64,000 bases of DNA. Source: Mangrovimonas yunxiaonensis. Lineage in GTDB: Bacteria > Bacteroidota > Bacteroidia > Flavobacteriales > Flavobacteriaceae. The DNA lies in NCBI RefSeq assembly GCF_000733475.1, contig NZ_JPFK01000002.1:199501-263500 (forward strand). Reading direction: 5' to 3'. The notes beneath the pieces were generated by a model. That model was not told the origin of the DNA and ran no database searches. It was given only the letters and a program-made list of their open reading frames with translations. This document shows, in pieces, positions 1-8,675 of this stretch. Positions within the stretch are counted from its first letter, which is position 1; every line of letters begins with the position of its first letter. The position numbers and the translations under genes are program-made.

Positions 1-526
1 TCCGCCTTTTGGTGTAGATTTTTGTTAGGTGCCTTGTTTCCAACACATGGTCATCATCATCTTCATCTGAAGCATATACCGCTACAGCATCTTCAAATAC
101 AGCAATTAAAACACCGTTATCCAACACCAACTCCCTAGCATCTGAATATACAATAACTCCGTTGTTAAACTCGAAAGAGGTTGCTAGTCCTACATGCCCC
201 TCATCGTCGCAAGAAGCGTTAATGCTGTAATTTTCTTCGTCATCTTTTGTAATGCTATATTCTGGATTGTAAACATTGTTAAACGATAAAACCCCTGTGT
301 TTTCTATTAGCAAAACTTCGTGGTTGTCGCATGCCAGTTCAGCAATTAGGTTTTCATTGTAGGCGCCATCTCCATCAGCATCAAACCCAATCCCTACAGA
401 CCACGAGTGCAGCTCCCATTCGCCATAAATAGCATCTGTTTTCGCTAGAACAACATCATCTTTGTCTTCACAACTAAAAACAAACCCCAAGGCCAAACAA
501 GCCACCCCGTACAATACATTTTTCAT
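1..526 (-). CDS. Putative lipoprotein, 3' end beyond the window
   Basis: The frame opens with ATG at 526 and stays open to base 1, so about 175 residues are present and the C-terminus is cut off. The start reads MKNVLYGVACLALGFVFSC, a short signal peptide ending in a lipobox with the lipidated cysteine at residue 19, followed by an acidic stretch (EDKDD), so it is probably exported and anchored in the outer membrane. The mature part has runs such as YGEWELHSWSVGIGFDADGD and an acidic DEDDDD stretch near the cut. It resembles small lipocalin-like lipoproteins of flavobacteria, but I do not recognise a family. It lies 84 bases beyond the end of mtaB on the same strand. Confidence 0.75.
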   Translation of the reverse strand, partial: MKNVLYGVACLALGFVFSCEDKDDVVLAKTDAIYGEWELHSWSVGIGFDADGDGAYNENLIAELACDNHEVLLIENTGVLSFNNVYNPEYSITKDDEENYSINASCDDEGHVGLATSFEFNNGVIVYSDARELVLDNGVLIAVFEDAVAVYASDEDDDDHVLETRHLTKIYTKRR

Positions 527-610
527 GTTAAGAAATTAGCTTATAAAGCTACAAAACCCCTTAAAGTTTTTAATAAAATATAGATTAACGGCTTAAATAT
601 TGGATGAAGC

Positions 611-1939
611 TTAATTCGCACATACTTCGGCAAATTCAAACCTAACCAACCCATCCTCATCTATTTTGGTAAGCGTTACCTGCTGAAGGGTGTTAACCAG
701 CGCTGGATCCCAAGGGGCTTTTACCTTAACGTAGTTTTCGGTAAACCCATGAATGTATCCTTCTTTATTTTCGCCTTCAAACAAAACGGTTCGATTGGTC
801 CCTATTTGGCTTTCGTAAAATGAACGGCGCTTTTTAACCGATAGACCTCTTAACATTTTGCTGCGCTTTGTTCGTACTTTTTTGGGTACCACACCTTCCA
901 TGTTGGCGGCTTCTGTATTATCGCGCTCGGAGTATGTAAATACGTGAAGGTAGGACACATCCAATTCATTCAGAAAATTGTAGGTTTCTAAAAAATGGGC
1001 ATCGGTTTCGCCAGGAAAGCCAACAATAACATCAACTCCAATACAAGCATGTGGCATAACTTCGCGTACCTTGGCAACCCGATCTACATAAAGCTCACGC
1101 ATGTAACGGCGTTTCATTTTCTTTAAAACATCGTTGCTACCACTTTGCAGGGGAATGTGAAAATGCGGTACAAATGCTCTGGATTTCGACACCAAGTCTA
1201 TAGTATCATTTTTTAGCAAGTTAGGCTCTATAGAAGAAATACGAAGGCGCTCGATGCCTTCAACTTTATCCAACTCGGTCACCAAATCCAAAAACGTGTG
1301 TTCGTGTTTTTTGTTACCAAACTCGCCCTTACCATAATCACCAATATTAACGCCTGTTAATACAATTTCCTTTATGCCTTGCTCTGATATTGCCTTGGCA
1401 TTTTGCAGAACATTGTCCATGGTATCGCTACGCGAAATGCCTCGTGCCAAAGGAATGGTACAATACGTGCATTTGTAATCGCAACCATCCTGAACTTTTA
1501 AAAACGCCCGGGTTCTGTCGCCAATAGAGTAGCTTCCCACGTAAAAATCGGCTTCATCGATTTCGCAGGAATGCACTTCGCCCATGTCGTTCTTGGTCAA
1601 GTCGTTTAAATAATCGGTAATCTTAAATTTTTCTGTTGCACCAAGCACCAAATCTACACCGTTAACATCGGCCAGTTCTTGCGGCTTAAGTTGAGCGTAA
1701 CAGCCAATGGCCGCAACAAAGGCTTTGGGATTTGCCTTTTGTGCCTGCTTAACTATGGTTTTAAAACGCTTGTCGGCATTTTCTGTTACCGAGCAGGTAT
1801 TAATCACATAAACATCTGCATGTTCAGAAAAACTTACGCGATCAAACCCTTCGTTAATAAAGCTTCTGGCGATGGTTGATGTCTCTGAAAAATTAAGCTT
1901 ACAACCTAAGGTATAAAATGCGACCTTTTTACGTTCCAT
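611..1939 (-). CDS. mtaB: tRNA t6A37 methylthiotransferase MtaB
   Basis: This radical SAM enzyme adds a methylthio group to N6-threonylcarbamoyladenosine at position 37 of tRNAs decoding ANN codons. Counting from the ATG at 1939 (442 residues), the N-terminal cluster cysteines are 13 (TLGCKLN), 49 (NTCSV) and 80 (IGCYAQ), and the radical SAM motif CxxxCxxC is at 153, 157 and 160 (CDYKCTYC). VLTGVNIGDYG and the C-terminal TRAM-like region fit MtaB rather than MiaB or RimO. The frame can be extended four codons to a GTG at 1951, but the ATG start is preferred. It is transcribed divergently from the substrate-binding protein; a TAAATTTG-like element on the minus strand at 2003-2010 could be its promoter. 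Confidence 0.93.
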   Translation of the reverse strand: MERKKVAFYTLGCKLNFSETSTIARSFINEGFDRVSFSEHADVYVINTCSVTENADKRFKTIVKQAQKANPKAFVAAIGCYAQLKPQELADVNGVDLVLGATEKFKITDYLNDLTKNDMGEVHSCEIDEADFYVGSYSIGDRTRAFLKVQDGCDYKCTYCTIPLARGISRSDTMDNVLQNAKAISEQGIKEIVLTGVNIGDYGKGEFGNKKHEHTFLDLVTELDKVEGIERLRISSIEPNLLKNDTIDLVSKSRAFVPHFHIPLQSGSNDVLKKMKRRYMRELYVDRVAKVREVMPHACIGVDVIVGFPGETDAHFLETYNFLNELDVSYLHVFTYSERDNTEAANMEGVVPKKVRTKRSKMLRGLSVKKRRSFYESQIGTNRTVLFEGENKEGYIHGFTENYVKVKAPWDPALVNTLQQVTLTKIDEDGLVRFEFAEVCAN

Positions 1940-1955
1940 ATTTATATTCACAAAC

Positions 1956-1986
1956 TTGTTTTAAGACAGGTTAAAATTTATCTTTA
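1956..1986 (+). promoter_or_regulatory. Bacteroidota-type promoter of the peptide-binding lipoprotein gene
   Basis: TTG at 1956-1958 is followed after 20 bases by TATCTTTA at 1979-1986, close to the TTG/TAnnTTTG consensus of the primary sigma factor. Transcription would start near 1992, which leaves almost no leader for the upstream ATG at 1996 and favours the ATG at 2026. Confidence 0.5.
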
Positions 1987-2025
1987 CCATAAGAAATGGC
2001 TGCAAATTTACAACTAAATAATAGA

Positions 2026-3654
2026 ATGATAAAACCCTTATTTCCAAACCTAAAAACTATAATTCATTATTTTACAATTAGTTGCGTGTTTCTTCTTCTG
2101 ATTTCCTGCGGAAAATCTACAACAAAACACAACAACAAGCAGGTATTTCGTTACAACGAGCATAAAAACATCGGCTCTTTAGACCCTGCATTTTCTAAAG
2201 ATCTCGCCGATATTTGGGCCACCAACCAACTGTTTAACGGTTTGGTGCAAATGGACGACAGCCTAAACGTATTGCCCAGCATTGCAAAACATTGGACAAT
2301 TACCGACAGTGCCAAAACTTACACCTTTACCTTACGAGATGATGTTTGGTACCACAAGCACCCACGCTTTGGAAAAGAAGCCACAAGAACCGTTACGGCC
2401 CACGATTTTGAATACAGCCTGAACAGGTTAATCGACCCAAAGGTAGCCTCGCCCGGAAGCTGGGTTTTAAATAAAGTAGCTGCTTTTAAAGCACTTAACG
2501 ACTCTATTTTTCAAATCCGATTAAAACAGCCTTTCCCCGCATTTCTCGGGTTGCTAACCATGAAATATTGCAGTGTGGTGCCAAAGGAAATTGTCGAACA
2601 CTACGGGAGCAGTTTTAGAGCCAACCCCGTGGGCACTGGCCCATTTCAGTTTAAACGCTGGGAAGAGAACATTAAATTGGTTTTTAGGAAAAATCCGCTT
2701 TATTTCGAACGGGATTCCAAAGGCGCACAACTGCCTTATCTAGAAGCTGTTTCTGTAACATTTTTACCCGACAAACAAAGTGAATTTTTACAGTTTGCAC
2801 AAGGCAACATCGATTTTGTTTCTGGTTTAGACGCCTCTTACAAAGACGATATTTTAACGGCGAAAGGCGAGCTTAGAGATAAATATACCAAAGCCGTTCG
2901 CATGATACGAGGGCCGTATTTAAACACAGAATACCTAGGTTTTTTTATGGCTTCTGAACATCCCGAAATCCAATCGAAATTACTACGACAAGCCGTTAAC
3001 TATGGATTTGACCGAAAAAAAATGATGACTTATTTAAGAAACGGCATTGGCATTCCTGCCCATGGTGGGTTTATTCCCAAGGGATTACCAGGGTTTAATG
3101 CTACCGCAGGGTTTAATTACCAACCTGAAAAGGCCAAAGCTTTGGTCGCACAATTTAAAACCCAAACCGGCATTCAAAACCCAGAAATAACCATTACCAC
3201 CACGAGCAACTACCTCAGTTTTTGCGAATACATACAACGAGAACTACAAAAAACTGGATTATCCGTTCATGTTGATGTTGTGCCTGCCGCCACCTTAAAA
3301 GACGCCAAGGCTAATGGCAAATTAAATATATTTCGCGCCAGTTGGATTGCCGACTATCCCGATGCAGAAAATTACCTGTCGCTTTATTACAGCAAGAATT
3401 TTGCCCCTAACGGCCCCAATTATACCCATTTTAAAAACGAGCATTTTGATAAATGGTACGAGCAGGCTTTTACAGAAACCAACACAAAAAAACGTGAATT
3501 ACTTTACGCAAAAATGGACAGCTTAGTTATGCAAGATGCCCCCGCTGTTGTTATGTTTTACGATGAAGTAATACGGTTTACACAAAAAAATGTAACGGGT
3601 TTGGGCATAAACCCCACAAACTTGTTGGAATTAAAACGGGTTAACAAAAACTAA
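2026..3654 (+). CDS. Family 5 extracellular solute-binding lipoprotein (oligopeptide type)
   Basis: This is a substrate-binding protein of the OppA/DppA class, expected to capture peptides outside the cytoplasmic membrane for an ABC importer. From the ATG at 2026 it has 542 residues: signal peptide ISCVFLLLISC with lipidated Cys28, then the family sequence RYNEHKNIGSLDPAFSKD, TNQLFNGLV, YTFTLRDDVWYH and VTAHDFEYSLNRL, and the C-terminal FRASWIADYPDAENYL typical of the family. The frame also has an ATG at 1996, but that start lies on the predicted transcription start and would put ten polar residues before the signal peptide. No permease or ATPase gene is adjacent, so the transporter partner is elsewhere. 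Its stop overlaps the stop of the convergent gene. Confidence 0.88.
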   Translation: MIKPLFPNLKTIIHYFTISCVFLLLISCGKSTTKHNNKQVFRYNEHKNIGSLDPAFSKDLADIWATNQLFNGLVQMDDSLNVLPSIAKHWTITDSAKTYTFTLRDDVWYHKHPRFGKEATRTVTAHDFEYSLNRLIDPKVASPGSWVLNKVAAFKALNDSIFQIRLKQPFPAFLGLLTMKYCSVVPKEIVEHYGSSFRANPVGTGPFQFKRWEENIKLVFRKNPLYFERDSKGAQLPYLEAVSVTFLPDKQSEFLQFAQGNIDFVSGLDASYKDDILTAKGELRDKYTKAVRMIRGPYLNTEYLGFFMASEHPEIQSKLLRQAVNYGFDRKKMMTYLRNGIGIPAHGGFIPKGLPGFNATAGFNYQPEKAKALVAQFKTQTGIQNPEITITTTSNYLSFCEYIQRELQKTGLSVHVDVVPAATLKDAKANGKLNIFRASWIADYPDAENYLSLYYSKNFAPNGPNYTHFKNEHFDKWYEQAFTETNTKKRELLYAKMDSLVMQDAPAVVMFYDEVIRFTQKNVTGLGINPTNLLELKRVNKN

Positions 3655-4826
3655 CTCCGTCTAAACTTTGCTGTCTCCTCAAAAACATGTTCCAAAATGG
3701 CAGCATCTTGGTCGGTAAACGCTAGCTCTCTTCTAGACATAACCACCTTGGCCACTTCGAAAGCTTTACTGGTTAAATAGGTGGTAACCCCGTGGCTGCC
3801 GCCCCAAGAAAAACTCGGGACAAAATTCCTAGGAAAACCACTACCAAAAATATTGGCACTTACGCCTACAACTGTACCAGTATTAAACATGGTATTAATA
3901 CCGCATTTACTATGGTCGCCCATCATGAGGCCACAAAATTGCAGACCCGTTCTTGCAAACCCTTCGGTTTGGTAACTCCACAGGCGCACTTCGGCATAAT
4001 TGTTCTTTAAATTGGAGTTGTTGCTATCGGCTCCTATATTGCACCATTCGCCCAAAACCGAGTTTCCTAAAAACCCATCGTGCCCCTTGTTGGAATACCC
4101 GAAAATTACCGAATTGTTAATCTCGCCCCCTACTTTACTGTACGGTCCAACGGTAGTGGGTCCATAAATTTTGGCCGATAATTTAACGGTTGCATTATGA
4201 CACAAGGCAAATGGCCCACGAATAACACTGCCTTCCATAATTTCGGCATCTTTGCCTATGTATATTGGGCCATTTTCGGCATTTAAGGTTGCAAAATTAA
4301 GCTTGGCCCCTTCCTCTATAAAAATATGCTCTGAGGCTAAAGTATTTACTGTTGTAGGTATGGGTTGCGAGCTTCTGTTTTTTGTTAGCAGTTCAAAATC
4401 GGCCTCAATGGCTTCACCGTTTTTACTAAAAATATCCCAAGTATGCTCTAGTTTTAAAACCTCTTCTGAAAACTCTATGGCTTCGTAAGTTTGTAAATCC
4501 ACATCGTCTTGCGAGTCTTTTGTAAAAAAAGCAATCACATCTTCGTCGTGAAAAATGGCTTGGTTTTCTTTAAGGTTTTTTACCATTTCAGCCAATTCGT
4601 AATTGGGTAAAAAGGAAGCGTTAATCATAACATTCTGTTCCAACTCTACCATGGGGTACTTATCTGAGAGGTAATCCTCGGTAACGGTGGTGGTGGTGGT
4701 TTGCAAAAAAGCTTCCCACTTTTCCCTAATGGTAAGAATGCCTATTCTAATATCGGCTACTGGTCGCGTATAGGTAAACGGCAATAAATCGTTTCTAGAA
4801 GGCCCATCGAAAAGAATGTAGTTCAT
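3651..4826 (-). CDS. GlmU-like sugar-1-phosphate nucleotidyltransferase with left-handed beta-helix
   Basis: A 391-residue protein of the Bacteroidota GlmU-like family often annotated as a sugar nucleotidyltransferase. The N-terminus MNYILFDGPSRNDLLPFTYTRP and RIGILTIREKW replace the classical GlmU G-x-G-T-R-M motif, so the activity is less certain than for true GlmU. From about residue 170 hexapeptide-like turns (IYIGKDAEIMEGSVIRGPF, IYGPTTVGPYSKVGGEI, VIFGYSNKGHDGFLGNSVLG) predict a left-handed beta-helix that would trimerise. It could supply UDP-GlcNAc or a related activated sugar for the envelope. It is convergent with the peptide-binding gene and lies upstream on the same strand as nothing obvious. 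A CAAAAATA at 4873-4880 (TATTTTTG on the minus strand) may be its promoter. Confidence 0.8.
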   Translation of the reverse strand: MNYILFDGPSRNDLLPFTYTRPVADIRIGILTIREKWEAFLQTTTTTVTEDYLSDKYPMVELEQNVMINASFLPNYELAEMVKNLKENQAIFHDEDVIAFFTKDSQDDVDLQTYEAIEFSEEVLKLEHTWDIFSKNGEAIEADFELLTKNRSSQPIPTTVNTLASEHIFIEEGAKLNFATLNAENGPIYIGKDAEIMEGSVIRGPFALCHNATVKLSAKIYGPTTVGPYSKVGGEINNSVIFGYSNKGHDGFLGNSVLGEWCNIGADSNNSNLKNNYAEVRLWSYQTEGFARTGLQFCGLMMGDHSKCGINTMFNTGTVVGVSANIFGSGFPRNFVPSFSWGGSHGVTTYLTSKAFEVAKVVMSRRELAFTDQDAAILEHVFEETAKFRRS

Positions 4827-4896
4827 TGGTGTAAAATTTTGTGGCTTACAAAAAACCTGAGGTTACTAATATCAAAAATAGCTTAATTATGGCAAC

Positions 4897-4926
4897 AAAA
4901 AAAGCCTTCAGGGAAAACCTGAAGGC
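4897..4926 (-). terminator. Intrinsic terminator of rpmE2
   Basis: A perfect 9-bp stem (GCCTTCAGG with CCTGAAGGC, loop GAAAA) is followed on the minus strand by seven Ts (A-run 4897-4903 on the plus strand), 33 bases after the rpmE2 stop. Confidence 0.88.
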
Positions 4927-4959
4927 CTAACAAAAATTATGTTTAACACTAAAAGATAA

Positions 4960-5211
4960 TTACTTCTTAAATTTAGCGTATTTGTTCTTGAACTTATCAA
5001 TACGTCCGGCAGAATCTACTAATTTAGATTTACCAGTGTAGTAAGGATGCGATGTTCTTGAAATTTCCATTTTAACCAATGGATACTCAACACCATCAAC
5101 CTCAATAGTTTCATTTGTATTGGCTGTAGATTTTGTTAAAAACACATCGTCGTTAGACATGTCTTTGAACGCTACCATTCTATAGTTTTCTGGATGTATT
5201 CCTTTTTTCAT
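4960..5211 (-). CDS. rpmE2: 50S ribosomal protein L31 type B
   Basis: An 83-residue protein starting [19 protein letters not shown]. It lacks the zinc-binding cysteines of type A L31 and has the type B sequence [21 protein letters not shown] near the middle and a lysine-rich tail. It is a component of the large ribosomal subunit that bridges to the small subunit. The frame can be extended by one GTG codon at 5214, but ATG at 5211 is the natural start. It is a single-gene unit, with a good minus-strand promoter at 5249-5278 and its own terminator at 4897-4926. In some bacteria the zinc-free form is favoured under zinc limitation; no zinc-regulator site was recognised here. Confidence 0.96.
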   Translation of the reverse strand: MKKGIHPENYRMVAFKDMSNDDVFLTKSTANTNETIEVDGVEYPLVKMEISRTSHPYYTGKSKLVDSAGRIDKFKNKYAKFKK

Positions 5212-5248
5212 CACTAAAGTCTTTAAATCGTTTCGTTTTTTCGAGCTG

Positions 5249-5278
5249 CAAATTTAAGTAATTTTTACAAAACTCCAA
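5249..5278 (-). promoter_or_regulatory. Promoter of rpmE2
   Basis: Read on the minus strand, TTG (complement of CAA at 5276-5278) precedes a perfect TAAATTTG (5249-5256) by 19 bases. The predicted start lies about 30 bases before the rpmE2 ATG. Confidence 0.65.
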
Positions 5279-5299
5279 CTCTTTTTATTACTTTTTATT

Positions 5300-5332
5300 T
5301 TGTTAAAATTCTGTAACGTTTTGGTATCTTTG
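5300..5332 (+). promoter_or_regulatory. Promoter of the DUF4199-glycosyltransferase-mutase-ABC operon
   Basis: A perfect TATCTTTG at 5325-5332 has a TTG at 5300-5302, 22 bases upstream. The leader to the ATG at 5373 would be about 35 bases. It is divergent from the rpmE2 promoter. Confidence 0.6.
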
Positions 5333-5372
5333 TTTACAAACTAATAAAAATCAACCAAAAATAACACATTCC

Positions 5373-5903
5373 ATGGAAAAACCTATTAAATCTATTGCCA
5401 CAAATTATGGCCTATACCTTGGGGCTATTCTTGCGTTAATCTCTGTTACTGCATATGCTGTTAACTTAGACTTATATACAAAATGGTGGTTTGGTATAGC
5501 TATTCTTATCTTAATTATAATTGTAGGCATCGTATCTACTTCAAAAGCCAAAACAGCACTAAACGGTGTTATTAGCTTTAAAGAAGCCTTTACAGCCTAC
5601 TTTATTACGGTTTTAATTGGATTGGTGATAAGTGCCGTTATGAGCATTATTATCTTTAATGTTATTGATCCCGAAGCAGCTCTTGTACTTAAAGAAAAGG
5701 TTATCGATACTCAGGTTGAAATGATGCGTAGCTTTGGCGCCCCAGAAGAAGCGGTTGCAGAAGCTGTTGAAAAAATGGAAGCCCAAAGCAACATGTACTC
5801 TATAGGCAACGTCCTACAATCTATTGTTTTTCAACTTATAGGATTTAGTATTGTGGGGTTAATTGTCGCTTTAGTAATGAAAAAAGGCCACGAAAACGCT
5901 TAA
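5373..5903 (+). CDS. DUF4199 family membrane protein
   Basis: A 176-residue protein with four predicted membrane segments, roughly residues 12-30 (YGLYLGAILALISVTAYAV), 36-53, 74-96 (AYFITVLIGLVISAVMSIII) and 148-170. Between segments three and four is a helical acidic stretch (LVLKEKVIDTQVEMMRSFGA and EAVAEAVEKMEAQ). The pattern and the SFKEAFTAYF sequence match the DUF4199 family of Bacteroidota, whose function is unknown. It is the first gene of a tight same-strand run with a glycosyltransferase, a phosphohexomutase and an ABC exporter, which suggests a cell-envelope role, though this is only contextual. Confidence 0.85.
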   Translation: MEKPIKSIATNYGLYLGAILALISVTAYAVNLDLYTKWWFGIAILILIIIVGIVSTSKAKTALNGVISFKEAFTAYFITVLIGLVISAVMSIIIFNVIDPEAALVLKEKVIDTQVEMMRSFGAPEEAVAEAVEKMEAQSNMYSIGNVLQSIVFQLIGFSIVGLIVALVMKKGHENA

Positions 5904-5943
5904 AATTCTTACTTTTGACCATTGATTTACCTAAATACACTCA

Positions 5944-6897
5944 ATGAACATATCAGTAGTCATACCACTACTTAACGAACAAGAGTCTTTAAAAGAACTA
6001 CATGATTGGATTGCAAAGGTTTTGCAATCCAATCGTTTTTCTTATGAAATCATTTTTATTGATGATGGCAGCACAGACGACTCCTGGAAAATAATTACCC
6101 AGCTAGCCAACGCAAACCCAAATGTTAAAGGCATTCGGTTTTTAAAGAACTTTGGAAAATCGCAAGCCCTGCACGCCGGGTTTTACGAAGCTATAGGCGA
6201 TGTTGTGATTACCATGGATGCCGATTTACAAGATAACCCCGAGGAAATACCAGAGCTTTTTTCAATGATTAAAGAAGCTGGTTTCGATATGGTTTCGGGC
6301 TGGAAAAAAAAGCGCTACGACAACATATACACAAAAAACCTGCCCTCTAAATTATTTAATTGGGCCGCAAGAAAAACCTCCGGAGTTAAACTGCACGATT
6401 TTAACTGTGGCCTAAAAGCTTATAGCAAAGACGTTGTAAAACATATTGATGTTAATGGCGAAATGCACCGGTACATCCCTGTATTGGCTAAAAATGCAGG
6501 ATTCACCAATATTGGCGAAAAAGTTGTAAAACATCAAGCCAGAAAATATGGCGTGACCAAATTTGGCATGGACCGCTTTATCCATGGCTTTTTAGACCTC
6601 ATTACCATTTGGTTTATCTCCCGATTTGGAAAAAGCCCCATGCATCTTTTTGGAGCCTTAGGCGTGATTATGTTTGCCGTTGGTTTTGGCTTTTCTGCCT
6701 ATTTAGGGGTCGATAAAATATTTTTTAATCCTATGGGAAGGCTTATTACCCAAAGGCCTCAATTTTATATCGCCCTAACAACCATGATTATTGGAACACA
6801 ATTTTTTGTCGCTGGGTTTTTAGGCGAAATCATCCTAAGGACCAAACAAGGCAAAAAACGATACGCGATTAAGAGCAAACTAAATTTAAACGATTAG
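5944..6897 (+). CDS. Family 2 glycosyltransferase, membrane-anchored (DPM/GtrB type)
   Basis: A 317-residue GT-A fold enzyme expected to transfer a sugar from a nucleotide donor to undecaprenyl phosphate or a similar lipid at the inner face of the membrane. The start SVVIPLLNEQESLKEL, the DDGSTDDSW donor-binding motif near residue 42 and the MDADLQDNPEEI metal-binding motif near residue 91 define the family. Two membrane helices follow the catalytic domain (LFGALGVIMFAVGFGFSAYL and ALTTMIIGTQFFVAGFLGEI), as in GtrB and dolichol-phosphate mannosyltransferase relatives. It lies 40 bases after the DUF4199 gene and 52 before the mutase. Codons 21-31 contain a perfect terminator-like hairpin, listed separately. 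Confidence 0.9.
   Translation: MNISVVIPLLNEQESLKELHDWIAKVLQSNRFSYEIIFIDDGSTDDSWKIITQLANANPNVKGIRFLKNFGKSQALHAGFYEAIGDVVITMDADLQDNPEEIPELFSMIKEAGFDMVSGWKKKRYDNIYTKNLPSKLFNWAARKTSGVKLHDFNCGLKAYSKDVVKHIDVNGEMHRYIPVLAKNAGFTNIGEKVVKHQARKYGVTKFGMDRFIHGFLDLITIWFISRFGKSPMHLFGALGVIMFAVGFGFSAYLGVDKIFFNPMGRLITQRPQFYIALTTMIIGTQFFVAGFLGEIILRTKQGKKRYAIKSKLNLND
6004..6040 (+). other. Intragenic terminator-like hairpin in the glycosyltransferase gene
   Basis: GATTGGATTGCAAA at 6004-6017 and TTTGCAATCCAATC at 6021-6034 are perfect 14-base inverted repeats separated by only three bases (GGT) and followed by GTTTTT. It lies 60 bases into the coding sequence and has the form of an intrinsic terminator or a strong mRNA hairpin. 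Confidence 0.6.
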
Positions 6898-6949
6898 CCG
6901 CTTGCCTAAAGCGCTATAAATTCTAATTTGCTATAAATTCTTAAAAGAA

Positions 6950-8671
6950 ATGATTCATATAGAACCTGAAATATTAAATAAAGCCAACGCTTGGCTTACC
7001 CCTACTTTCGACGAGAAAACCCAAGCAACCATTAAGCAGCTTATTGCAGACAATCCCAAAGAACTAGAGGAGAGTTTTTACAAAGACCTAGAGTTTGGTA
7101 CCGGTGGCATGAGAGGTATTATGGGGGTTGGCACCAACCGCATAAACAAATACACCCTAGGCAAAAACACCCAAGGACTAAGTAACTATTTAAAAACACA
7201 ATTTCCTGCCGAAGACTTAAAAGTTGTTATTGCCTACGATTGCAGAAACAACAGCAACACCCTAGCTAAAGTAGTTGCCAATGTTTTTTCGGCAAACGGC
7301 ATTAAAGTATATTTGTTTGAAGATTTGCGCACAACGCCAGAACTTTCGTTTGCTGTTAAACATTTAAACTGCCACTGCGGCATTGTTTTAACCGCTTCGC
7401 ATAACCCACCAGAGTACAACGGATACAAAGTATATTGGCAAGATGGCGGGCAACTTGTTCCGCCACAAGACGGCGCTATTATATCGGAAATTAACAAACT
7501 GGATTATGCCGAAATTAAATTTGAAGCGAACACTAGTTTAATTGAATATATAGGTGAAAACGTTGATAACGCTTTTATTGACGCTTCGGTAAAAAATGCG
7601 AACACGACCTTAAAGAAAGACAAAGACAACCTAACCATTGTTTTTACCTCCTTACACGGCACATCCATTACCACCATTCCCGAAACCTTAAAACGGGCCG
7701 GGTACTCCAATGTGCATATTGTAGCAGAACAAGCCGAGCCCAATGGCAATTTCCCTACGGTTAAATCGCCCAATCCAGAAGAACCAGCAGCCTTAAAAAT
7801 GGCCTTGGAATTGGCCGAAAAAGTGACAGCCGATATTGTTATTGGTACCGACCCCGATAGCGACCGCCTAGGAATTGCCGTAAGGAATCTTGATGGTAAC
7901 ATGATCTTGCTAAACGGTAACCAAACCATGGTTGTCATGACCGATTTTCTTTTAAACAAAGCAAAAAACAAAGGCTTAAAAGGAAACGAATTTATAGGCT
8001 CTACCATTGTGTCTACACCAATGATGAGCAAACTCGCAAAAGCCTATAATGTTGATTATAAAGAAGGCCTAACCGGGTTTAAATGGATTGCCAAAATGAT
8101 TAAAGATTTTCCCGACCAGCAATTTATTGGCGGTGGCGAAGAAAGTTTTGGCTTTATGGTGGGCGACTTTGTACGCGATAAAGATGCCGTAACCGCTACC
8201 CTTTTAGCTTGTGAAATTGCAACCCAAGCAAAAGCCAACAACAGTTCTTTTTATAAAAAACTTTTAGAGCTATACACCCATCATGGGCTTTATAAGGAGC
8301 GCTTAATTTCAATAACCAAAAAAGGTATTGAAGGCGCTCAAGAAATCGCCCAAATGATGGTTAATGCCAGAGAAAATCCCTTGTCAGAGATTAACGGTTC
8401 TAAAGTGGTTACTTTAGAAGATTACAAAACATCGGTAGCCAAAAACCTCATTCAAAATACCGAAACGGTGATTAATGTTCCCAAATCCAACGTGCTCATT
8501 TATTACACCCAAGACGGTAGTAAAATAGCGCTAAGACCAAGTGGTACCGAGCCTAAAATTAAGTTCTACATTAGTGTAACAACCAAGTTAGACAATGTGT
8601 CAGACTTTAAACAAACGGAACAAGAATTGGAAAGAAAGATAGACAACATTATAAAAGATATGGCGCTTTAG
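6950..8671 (+). CDS. Phospho-sugar mutase (phosphoglucomutase/phosphomannomutase family)
   Basis: A 573-residue alpha-D-phosphohexomutase that interconverts hexose 1- and 6-phosphates through a phosphoserine. All four signature loops are visible: [20 protein letters not shown] near the N-terminus, the catalytic [13 protein letters not shown] with Ser150, the metal-binding [10 protein letters not shown] near residue 303, the sugar-specificity loop GGGEESFGF near residue 397, and the phosphate-binding [12 protein letters not shown] near the C-terminus. The length and the GGMRG motif are those of the bacterial phosphoglucomutase (PgcA-like) and PGM2 group. Glucose 1-phosphate formed here could feed nucleotide-sugar synthesis for the neighbouring glycosyltransferase. 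Confidence 0.93.
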   Translation: MIHIEPEILNKANAWLTPTFDEKTQATIKQLIADNPKELEESFYKDLEFGTGGMRGIMGVGTNRINKYTLGKNTQGLSNYLKTQFPAEDLKVVIAYDCRNNSNTLAKVVANVFSANGIKVYLFEDLRTTPELSFAVKHLNCHCGIVLTASHNPPEYNGYKVYWQDGGQLVPPQDGAIISEINKLDYAEIKFEANTSLIEYIGENVDNAFIDASVKNANTTLKKDKDNLTIVFTSLHGTSITTIPETLKRAGYSNVHIVAEQAEPNGNFPTVKSPNPEEPAALKMALELAEKVTADIVIGTDPDSDRLGIAVRNLDGNMILLNGNQTMVVMTDFLLNKAKNKGLKGNEFIGSTIVSTPMMSKLAKAYNVDYKEGLTGFKWIAKMIKDFPDQQFIGGGEESFGFMVGDFVRDKDAVTATLLACEIATQAKANNSSFYKKLLELYTHHGLYKERLISITKKGIEGAQEIAQMMVNARENPLSEINGSKVVTLEDYKTSVAKNLIQNTETVINVPKSNVLIYYTQDGSKIALRPSGTEPKIKFYISVTTKLDNVSDFKQTEQELERKIDNIIKDMAL

Positions 8672-8675
8672 TTAC

